Under the pieces are notes generated by a model, which did no database searches, was not told the DNA's origin, and saw only the letters and a list, made by a program, of their open reading frames with translations. From assembly GCA_051877275.1 (NCBI GenBank), contig JBJEIS010000058.1, positions 1-17,781 of the forward strand: a DNA stretch of 17,781 nt, read 5' to 3'. The translations under genes and the position numbers were made by a program. How positions within the stretch are numbered: the first letter of the stretch is position 1; each line of letters begins with the position of its first letter. The stretch comes from RUG11462 sp051877275 (GTDB taxonomy: Bacteria > Bacillota > Clostridia > Oscillospirales > Acutalibacteraceae). Below, piece after piece: positions 12,572 to 17,781 of the stretch.

Positions 12572-14962
12572 TTATTTTGTATGCCAAATATTTTTAGCAT
12601 AATCCATTATTGCTCTGTCAGAAGCAAAAATTCCTGCTTTTGCAATATTTGTAACCATCATTCTGCCCCAAACATCTTTATCGGCATAAAGCTTGTCAGC
12701 CTTGCGGTGTGCGTCGCAATATGAGTCAAAATCAGCTAAAACCATATATGGGTCTGAATTGATAAGTGAAGAAACAACATTCGGAGCTTCAATTCCGTAG
12801 TGTGGATTTTTAAGAAGCTCAATTACATCGCGGATATTGTTGTTTTTCTGATAAACACCCTGCGGATTGTAATGAGGCTTGAGTGAAGCAACTTCATCGG
12901 CAGACATACCGAAAATAATGATGTTGTCATCGCCGACAGCTCTGTGCATTTCAACATTTGCGCCGTCTTCGGTACCGATTGTAATAGCGCCGTTTATCAT
13001 AAGTTTCATATTACCGGTTCCCGAAGCCTCAGTACCTGCGAGTGAGATTTGTTCAGAAAGGTCAGCGGCAGGCATTAATGTTTCAGCGAGTGTAACGCGG
13101 TAATCTTCAAGATAAGCAACCTTTAATCTGCCCTTAACATCAGGGTCTTTATCAATCATATTAGCGATATTATTAATCATTTTAATAATATCTTTTGCAA
13201 GGAAATAACCCGGAGCGGCTTTTGCAGCGAAAAGATAAGTTTTCGGTGTGAAATTGCCGTTTGGATTTGCTTTGATTGCAAGATAATCTGAAATGATATG
13301 AAGCGCATTCATATGCTGACGCTTGTATTCGTGAAGACGCTTAGCTTGAACATCAAATACGGTATTAGGGTCAAGGTCAATGCCCTGGGTTTGTTTAACC
13401 ATTTTAGCAAGACGAACCTTGTTTTCGTATTTAATCTTCTGAAGCTGTTCAATAACAGCTTTATCATTTTTATATTCTTCAAAATCAGCAAGCTTTGCAG
13501 CATTTTGCTTGTAAGAAGTACCGATTGTATTATCAAGAAGCTTAGTTAAGCCCGGATTTGACTGGCAAAGCCATCTTCTGTGAGCAATACCGTTTGTAAC
13601 ATTTGTAAAGCGTTCAGGATAAAGTCTGTAATAATCGTTAAATACAGTATCTTTAAGAATTTCGCTGTGAAGCTCTGCAACGCCGTTTACAGAGTGACCG
13701 CCGATAATTGAAAGGTTAGCCATTCTGATAAGTCCGCCTGAAATAACAGCAGTGCGCTCAACGTAATCAACATCTTCGGTTTTAAGCCAAATTTCGCGGC
13801 GTGAACGATTGTCAATTTCCTGAACAATCTGATAAATTCTCGGCAATCTCTGTTTAAACAGGTCAACCGGCCAGCATTCAAGCGCTTCGCGCATAACAGT
13901 ATGGTTGGTATAAGCAACTGTACGCTGAACAAGTGCCCATGCATGATCCCAGGTAAGACCGCATTCATCAAGCATAATTCTCATAAGCTCAGGAATAACA
14001 AGAGCAGGGTGAGTATCATTAATATGAATAGCAACCTTTTCAGGTAATGAATTTAAGTCGCCGTAATCTCTTAAATGTTTTTGAATAATATCCTGTGTTG
14101 AAGCAGAAACAAGGAAATATTGCTGTTTAAGTCTTAAAGATTTTCCTTCAATATGGTTATCTGCCGGGTAAAGAACCTTTGAAATAACCTCAGCCATTGC
14201 GTTTTGCTCCATAGCGCGAAGATAATCGCCCTCGTTGAATAACTGCATATTAAAGCCCTGTGCTTTTGCAGACCAAAGACGAAGAACAGAAACGCCTTTG
14301 TTGTTATAGCCCGCTACCATTAAATCATAAGGAACAGCCATAACCGAAATAGCGTCATTATGGTTAATCTGGTGATAAGGCCCGTCCCAGTTTTCTTCAA
14401 TCCAGCCGTCAAATTTAACTTCAACTGCGTCTTCAGGGCGTTCATTCAGCCATACTTTACCGCCTGAAAGCCAAAAGTCAGGCAACTCTGTCTGCCAGCC
14501 GTCAACAAGTTTTTGACGGAAAATACCGTATTCATATAAAATAGAGTAGCCGTAAGCCGGAATTCCCTGCGAAGCAAGTCCGTCAAGGAAGCAGGCTGCA
14601 AGACGGCCGAGACCGCCGTTACCAAGACCTGCGTCAGGCTCTTGATCATAAATTGCGTCAATTTTTACGCCTAATTCTTTATAAGCCTTTTCAAAAGCCG
14701 AGGTAAGCCCCATATTAAATAATGTGTTCTTAAGTGAACGGCCCATAAGGAATTCCATACAAAGATAGCAAACCTGTTTTTTGCCGTTCTTTTTAGAGTC
14801 TTTCGCAAATTTGAGCTGCTCGTCTTTAAGAAGCTCGTTTACTATTCTGACAGAAGATTTATAAATCTGTTCGTCAGTTGCGTCCTGCGGTTCAATTTTA
14901 AACTGCGAAGACAAGTCGTTTTTTAGTAACTCTGCAATCTGCGGTGCTGTTTTTTTAGCCAT
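12572..14962 (-). CDS. glgP: Glycogen/starch/alpha-glucan phosphorylase
   Basis: A 796-residue GT35 phosphorylase that releases glucose 1-phosphate from alpha-1,4-glucan ends. The substrate-loop block GNGGLGRLAACFLDGL is at 114-129. The pyridoxal-phosphate signature EASGTGNMKLMINGA is at 645-659 with the Schiff-base lysine K653, followed by TIGTEDGANVE (661-671). The short N-terminus lacks the animal phosphorylation segment, as in other bacterial enzymes. The frame is open up to 15022, but I chose the ATG at 14962. A purine-rich GAAGG lies four bases upstream, and the extra 20 residues match nothing expected. It has its own promoter and a terminator; TSUP and GH13 genes follow. The role is mobilising stored glycogen or imported maltodextrin. 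Confidence 0.96.
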   Translation of the reverse strand: MAKKTAPQIAELLKNDLSSQFKIEPQDATDEQIYKSSVRIVNELLKDEQLKFAKDSKKNGKKQVCYLCMEFLMGRSLKNTLFNMGLTSAFEKAYKELGVKIDAIYDQEPDAGLGNGGLGRLAACFLDGLASQGIPAYGYSILYEYGIFRQKLVDGWQTELPDFWLSGGKVWLNERPEDAVEVKFDGWIEENWDGPYHQINHNDAISVMAVPYDLMVAGYNNKGVSVLRLWSAKAQGFNMQLFNEGDYLRAMEQNAMAEVISKVLYPADNHIEGKSLRLKQQYFLVSASTQDIIQKHLRDYGDLNSLPEKVAIHINDTHPALVIPELMRIMLDECGLTWDHAWALVQRTVAYTNHTVMREALECWPVDLFKQRLPRIYQIVQEIDNRSRREIWLKTEDVDYVERTAVISGGLIRMANLSIIGGHSVNGVAELHSEILKDTVFNDYYRLYPERFTNVTNGIAHRRWLCQSNPGLTKLLDNTIGTSYKQNAAKLADFEEYKNDKAVIEQLQKIKYENKVRLAKMVKQTQGIDLDPNTVFDVQAKRLHEYKRQHMNALHIISDYLAIKANPNGNFTPKTYLFAAKAAPGYFLAKDIIKMINNIANMIDKDPDVKGRLKVAYLEDYRVTLAETLMPAADLSEQISLAGTEASGTGNMKLMINGAITIGTEDGANVEMHRAVGDDNIIIFGMSADEVASLKPHYNPQGVYQKNNNIRDVIELLKNPHYGIEAPNVVSSLINSDPYMVLADFDSYCDAHRKADKLYADKDVWGRMMVTNIAKAGIFASDRAIMDYAKNIWHTK

Positions 14963-15063
14963 AAAACCTTCCCCTTCATAACTGAAATTTATATAAGGAA
15001 TGTCCCGAATATAAAGGTACATTATTAAATATATTACGCTGTAAGCGGAATTATATCGTTATT

Positions 15064-15092
15064 ATAATACATTATTTGTGCGGAAAATGCAA
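15064..15092 (-). promoter_or_regulatory. Probable glgP promoter
   Basis: On the minus strand TTGCAT (15092-15087) and TATTAT (15069-15064) are 17 bases apart; TATAAT also overlaps at 15066-15061. Transcription from about 15057 would give a leader of about 95 bases before the glgP ATG. Confidence 0.6.
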
Positions 15093-15274
15093 GGTAAATA
15101 TAGGATTTTAGCACAGTTTTATAAAATAATATTTAATTAAAACAAAGAATTCTTGCAAAAATATTACAATATTTTGTCAGAAAAAGTCATTAGGTTTACA
15201 TAATTATATTTTTATGTTAAGTATGTGGCGTCGAAATTTGCGGTTTTATGAGTTTTGTGGATTTTTTGTAGTTG

Positions 15275-15301
15275 AAAAACCTTTATTTTAAAGGCTTTTT
15301 T
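15275..15301. terminator. Orphan terminator-like hairpin
   Basis: CCTTTA / TAAAGG with a three-T loop is extended past one mismatch by an A-run/T-run pairing, with T runs on both strands. No annotated gene ends here. It could close a small untranslated transcript or block stray transcription. Confidence 0.35.
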
Positions 15302-15420
15302 GCATTTGTGGAGATTATTCACCTAAAATTGTATGATTGCACAAAAAAACTTTTTTAATTACGTTTTGAAACCATTTTAAAAGTCAAAAGTTACAAATTG
15401 TAATCTTTTTAACCCTGTTT

Positions 15421-15437
15421 TGTAATCAATTTGTAAT
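15421..15437 (+). promoter_or_regulatory. Candidate WalR (YycF) binding box
   Basis: TGTAAT-CAATT-TGTAAT fits the Bacillus consensus TGTWAH-N5-TGTWAH at every position. A third TGTAAT lies at 15399-15404, exactly 22 bases (two helical turns of the same register) before the first half-site. The box is centred about 87 bases before the predicted start of a cell-wall hydrolase gene, the class of gene controlled by WalRK. Confidence 0.55.
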
Positions 15438-15452
15438 AATTGTTTTGTGAAA

Positions 15453-15468
15453 GTTGCATAATTGCAAC
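15453..15468. promoter_or_regulatory. 16-bp inverted repeat upstream of the -35
   Basis: GTTGCA-TAAT-TGCAAC is a perfect dyad with 6-bp arms and a 4-base centre, ending 12 bases before the -35 of the 3D-gene promoter. It looks like the operator of a dimeric regulator that I cannot name. Confidence 0.5.
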
Positions 15469-15480
15469 AAATTCGTTGGG

Positions 15481-15509
15481 TTGACTTTTGCGTTTTAAAA
15501 GCATATAAT
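15481..15509 (+). promoter_or_regulatory. Strong promoter of the 3D-domain gene
   Basis: TTGACT (15481-15486) and a perfect TATAAT (15504-15509) are 17 bases apart. The predicted start is near 15516. Confidence 0.82.
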
Positions 15510-15534
15510 CGCTATCGAAGTGCAAAAATAATGC

Positions 15535-15579
15535 CTGTGAAGAAAATATTTCCGCCTTTGGCAGAGCTTCTTCAAACAG
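15535..15579 (+). other. Stem-loop in the 5' leader of the 3D-domain gene
   Basis: CTGT-GAAGAA (15535-15544) pairs with TTCTTC-AA-ACAG (15568-15579) with a two-base bulge. A small GCC-TTT-GGC hairpin lies inside. The leader is only about 90 bases long and does not match a riboswitch class I know. The structure leaves the ribosome binding site free. Confidence 0.4.
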
Positions 15580-15604
15580 ACTAAAAATGCAAAAAGGAGA
15601 TTAT

Positions 15605-16765
15605 ATGATCAGAAATAAAATTGCAAATCTTGCAAAGAAAACTGAAAATAGAATTTCGTCTTTTAAAATCAATCAAAAGATAAGCGTAATGCTCGCGGTT
15701 GTTATATCAATCGGAAGTATCGGTTTATCAGCTAACAAAATCGGCAATGCCTCAACAACAGCTTATGCTATGAGCGAAACCAAATCAGGTCTTTCAGAGG
15801 TTGTTGCTATCCCTACCTCAACTGCTCAGCAGAGCATTCTTGACACAGATTATAACAAAAACAGTCTAAATAAAGTTACTATTGTTAAACACGGCGGCAA
15901 TGAGCAAACAGTTCTCGTCAGAGAAGGCAATGTAAAAAAAGCTCTCGATGCTGCACATATCGTCTTAGGCACTTCGGATGTTACAAACTATAAAATGTCT
16001 GATAACATTTTTGACGGTATGAAAGTTACTATTGATGAAGTAAAATTTAAAAACGAAAACAAAGCGGAAAAAATTACTTTTGAAGAGTTCAAAAAAGCTT
16101 ATCCGAATGAATCGGTATCAAGTCTTGATAAAAACGGAAAAGTTTTGGTGAACAAAACTGTTAAAGTAAAATATGTAAACGGCGAAAGAGCCGGTGAAGA
16201 GGTTCAGAGTATCAGCTATAAATCAGTTGATATTGTAAAGCCTACAACAACTGCCGCAAAAACTACGGCAAAAGCTACAACAGTAAAAACAACTAAAGCC
16301 GTAACTACTACAAAAGCTACTACTACAAAAAAGACACAGCCTAAAACTACAGCAGCTACAACCAAAAAATCTGCTCAAAAGAAAGGCGTAAAAAAATACA
16401 GCGACCTTAAAACTATTTCAGAGCTTAAGCCTTCAAAAGACTTTGAGCTTGATAGCAAAGGTGTTCCTGTAAATTATAAAAAGAAAATTACAGGTACTGC
16501 TTCGGCATATTGCTGCGGAACTCATACCGCTACCGGTAAAAAAGTTAAACCCGGATACATTGCCGTTAATCCAAAGCAGATTCCTTACGGCACAAAATTA
16601 TATATCCGTTCTTCAGACGGAAACTATATTTACGGCTACGCTTCGGCAGAAGATACCGGCGGATTTGTTTCATGGGGAAACACCGTTGCCGATCTTTTCT
16701 TCTGGAGCAACAGCGATTGCAGACAATTCGGCAGAAGAAACATTGAGATTTATGTACTTGATTAA
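15605..16765 (+). CDS. Surface-associated G5/3D-domain cell-wall hydrolase (YabE/YocH/Rpf-like)
   Basis: A 386-residue envelope protein. A basic N-terminus and one hydrophobic segment (about 26-43) form a signal or membrane anchor, with a possible cleavage site near AYAM (53-56). Residues about 88-134 resemble the DUF348 ubiquitin-like domain of YabE and resuscitation-promoting factors, and about 140-210 a G5 domain. A Thr/Lys/Ala linker (213-260) leads to the C-terminal 3D domain (293-386), a double-psi barrel related to MltA lytic transglycosylases. Two of the three name-giving aspartates are present, D350 (AEDTGG) and D363 (VADLFF); the first is asparagine, N322 in AVNPKQIPYGT. The expected role is peptidoglycan cleavage or remodelling. 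The ATG at 15605 has AGGAG five bases upstream. An ATG at 15587 is in frame, but the ribosome binding site falls inside it. It is monocistronic. Confidence 0.88.
   Translation: MIRNKIANLAKKTENRISSFKINQKISVMLAVVISIGSIGLSANKIGNASTTAYAMSETKSGLSEVVAIPTSTAQQSILDTDYNKNSLNKVTIVKHGGNEQTVLVREGNVKKALDAAHIVLGTSDVTNYKMSDNIFDGMKVTIDEVKFKNENKAEKITFEEFKKAYPNESVSSLDKNGKVLVNKTVKVKYVNGERAGEEVQSISYKSVDIVKPTTTAAKTTAKATTVKTTKAVTTTKATTTKKTQPKTTAATTKKSAQKKGVKKYSDLKTISELKPSKDFELDSKGVPVNYKKKITGTASAYCCGTHTATGKKVKPGYIAVNPKQIPYGTKLYIRSSDGNYIYGYASAEDTGGFVSWGNTVADLFFWSNSDCRQFGRRNIEIYVLD
16241..16384 (+). repeat. Low-complexity Thr/Lys/Ala linker coding repeat
   Basis: This in-frame stretch of ACA/ACT, AAA and GCT/GCA codons encodes residues 213-260 of the 3D-domain protein, dominated by TTK and TTA units. 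Such flexible linkers are common in secreted Ruminococcaceae proteins. The repeat may vary in length between strains. Confidence 0.7.
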
Positions 16766-16800
16766 TTAACGAATTTCTGTAAAATGATTGATTAAAAGGC

Positions 16801-16838
16801 AAAGCCTGTTCTGTGGTTACAGCAGAATAGGCTTTTTT
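16801..16838 (+). terminator. Rho-independent terminator of the 3D-domain gene
   Basis: AAGCCTGTTCTG (16802-16813) pairs with CAGAATAGGCTT (16823-16834) with one G-U pair around a nine-base loop, followed by a run of six T. Confidence 0.88.
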
Positions 16839-16841
16839 CTT

Positions 16842-16870
16842 TTGACAATGAATAATATGTATGATATAAT
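16842..16870 (+). promoter_or_regulatory. Perfect consensus promoter of the second AraC-family gene
   Basis: TTGACA (16842-16847), 17 bases, then TATAAT (16865-16870) preceded by TG plus one base (16862-16864). Both hexamers are exact, with an extended -10. The expected start is near 16877. Confidence 0.88.
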
Positions 16871-16921
16871 TTGTTAAAAAGATGTTGAAAATGTTAAAAG
16901 TTTAATATCTCGGAGTTTATT

Positions 16922-17781
16922 ATGAAAAACAGTATTATTGATGAAAAGGGCTTTTTGGATATTGTTTCAATGAACCCAATAGTTCAGTATGTAGGATTTA
17001 TGCCCTTTGCAAGTTTAGCTCATGAAATTGATAGTGTTACGGGTTTAAGTAAAAAACGCACAACACAAAATTATGAAATTGCGCTCTTTTTTGAAGATGG
17101 CGGCTATTGTTATATTGACGATGTAGAGTATGAAATTCATAAGGGTGATTTAAGATGCTTAAAGCCCGGGCAAACTATTTATTCAAAAAAGATCGGCGAC
17201 TTTTTCAGTATGCACTATTCATTATCAAGCGACGGCAAAAAGGCTGTCATGGAGAATGAGTATACAAAAGCACTGCCAACATTTATGCCGAGTAATAATT
17301 TTAAAGCTTTTTCTGCGGTTTTTAAAGAATTGATTGCCGCCAAAGCAGGAGATACGGTGGAATCGGCACTTAATCTAAAAATGAAAACCGTTGATTTAAT
17401 GTGCCGTGTTTTTCATGTTGCGCATAATACTAATATTTCCTCAGGTATCAGCGAGAAAAACCGAGAGGTTATTAAAAACGCGATTCAGTTTTTTGATAAT
17501 AATTATTCTAAAGATATAGGACTTGAAGACATCAGTGAAAGCGTAAATCTTCACCCGGTTTATTTTAACCGCATTTTCAGCAAGGTTGTCGGTATGCCGC
17601 CGATTGCATATCTTCGCAGAATGAGACTTAACAAGGCTAAGGAATATTTGCTTAGTACAAATTTAAAGGTTGTCAGTATTGCGAAAAAGTGCGGTTTTTC
17701 AAGCAGCTCTTATTTTATTGTTCAGTTTAGAAAAGAATTCGGGGCTACTCCCGCCGAGTTTCGCGCACTTAATAATGAAGA
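16922..17781 (+). CDS. AraC-family transcriptional regulator, 3' end cut by the window
   Basis: An open frame of 286 codons runs off the window end with no stop. Translation by eye from the ATG at 16922, with GGAG six bases upstream, gives an N-terminal cupin-like domain (about 45-105; NYEIALFFEDGGYCYIDD, then HKGDLRCLKPGQ). A typical AraC/XylS DNA-binding domain covers about 183-282, with helix-turn-helix motifs LEDISESVNLHPVYFNRIFS (201-220) and VVSIAKKCGFSSSSYFIVQF (250-269). It closes with GATPAEFR, the usual last motif, so only a few residues are missing. The ligand and targets are unknown; its genes may lie beyond the right edge. It is unlike the first AraC protein outside the DNA-binding domain. 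Confidence 0.9.
   Translation, partial: MKNSIIDEKGFLDIVSMNPIVQYVGFMPFASLAHEIDSVTGLSKKRTTQNYEIALFFEDGGYCYIDDVEYEIHKGDLRCLKPGQTIYSKKIGDFFSMHYSLSSDGKKAVMENEYTKALPTFMPSNNFKAFSAVFKELIAAKAGDTVESALNLKMKTVDLMCRVFHVAHNTNISSGISEKNREVIKNAIQFFDNNYSKDIGLEDISESVNLHPVYFNRIFSKVVGMPPIAYLRRMRLNKAKEYLLSTNLKVVSIAKKCGFSSSSYFIVQFRKEFGATPAEFRALNNE

Larger units (their letters stand above)
15093..15480. other. Long AT-rich intergenic control region
   Basis: I see no convincing gene; the longest ATG frame noticed, starting near 15213, has about 25 codons and no clear ribosome binding site. The region holds a terminator-like hairpin (15275-15301), three TGTAAT elements (15399, 15421, 15432) forming a WalR-type box, and a 16-bp inverted repeat (15453-15468). 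It separates divergent glgP and the 3D-domain gene. Confidence 0.6.

Noticed and set aside
14963..15022. ATG start extending GlgP by 20 residues
   Set aside because: The extension matches nothing expected in phosphorylases, and a purine-rich ribosome binding site precedes the ATG at 14962.
15213..15290. Short ATG frame of about 25 codons in the intergenic region
   Set aside because: It has no convincing ribosome binding site and is very short in AT-rich DNA.
15252..15323. DnaA-box-like words (TGTGGATTT, TGTGGAGAT, TTATTCACC) in AT-rich intergenic DNA
   Set aside because: None is an exact TTATNCACA box; each has one or more mismatches and there is no dnaA, rpmH or dnaN nearby. Not enough to call an origin.
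15510..15604. Possible c-di-AMP (ydaO/yuaA) riboswitch before the 3D-domain gene
   Set aside because: Such riboswitches often precede wall hydrolase genes, but the leader is only about 90 bases and lacks the conserved purine-rich core I would expect.

Overview
The window is AT-rich, gene-dense DNA from a low-GC Gram-positive bacterium. It most likely comes from the Clostridia, in the Ruminococcaceae/Oscillospiraceae range; this is inference. Support comes from strong AGGAGG-type ribosome binding sites on almost every gene, the order parA-parB-serS next to a parS site, and a Thr/Lys-rich linker in a G5/3D cell-wall protein. The parS site and parAB place the window near a chromosomal replication origin. 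No RNA gene, transposon, phage gene or CRISPR array was recognised.

Layout. (1) 1-3742: a parS palindrome, then a tight plus-strand operon parA-parB-serS-cyclase-family hydrolase, closed by an intrinsic terminator. (2) 3830-4243: a small, strongly expressed gene for a degenerate HPr-like protein with its own promoter, 5' stem-loop, full-length ribosome binding site and terminator. (3) 4254-8753 on the minus strand: an apparent four-gene operon transcribed in the order enolase-superfamily dehydratase, cytoplasmic GH10 glycoside hydrolase, long RraA-family protein, SDR dehydrogenase. A divergent AraC-family regulator (8888-9772) shares a 134-bp control region with it. (4) 9842-14962 on the minus strand: glycogen/maltodextrin phosphorylase, a TSUP membrane transporter and a cytoplasmic GH13 glucanase. 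(5) 14963-15604: a long intergenic control region, then a secreted or membrane-anchored G5/3D-domain cell-wall hydrolase (15605-16765). (6) 16922 to the end: a second AraC-family regulator, cut by the window edge.

How the parts may work together. The origin-proximal operon joins chromosome segregation with seryl-tRNA synthesis. The minus-strand AraC-linked operon looks like an uncharacterised intracellular route for a carbohydrate acid released by a glycosidase: glycosidase, then dehydratase, then a possible aldolase or lyase, with an SDR redox step. No transporter is encoded beside it. GlgP and the GH13 enzyme together would degrade intracellular alpha-glucan.

The most distinctive regulatory signal is an exact match to the Bacillus WalR (YycF) consensus, TGTAAT-N5-TGTAAT, plus a separate inverted repeat. 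Both lie upstream of a strong promoter for the 3D-domain hydrolase, the class of gene that WalRK controls in Bacillus. All assignments rest on motif recognition by eye; no database search was run.
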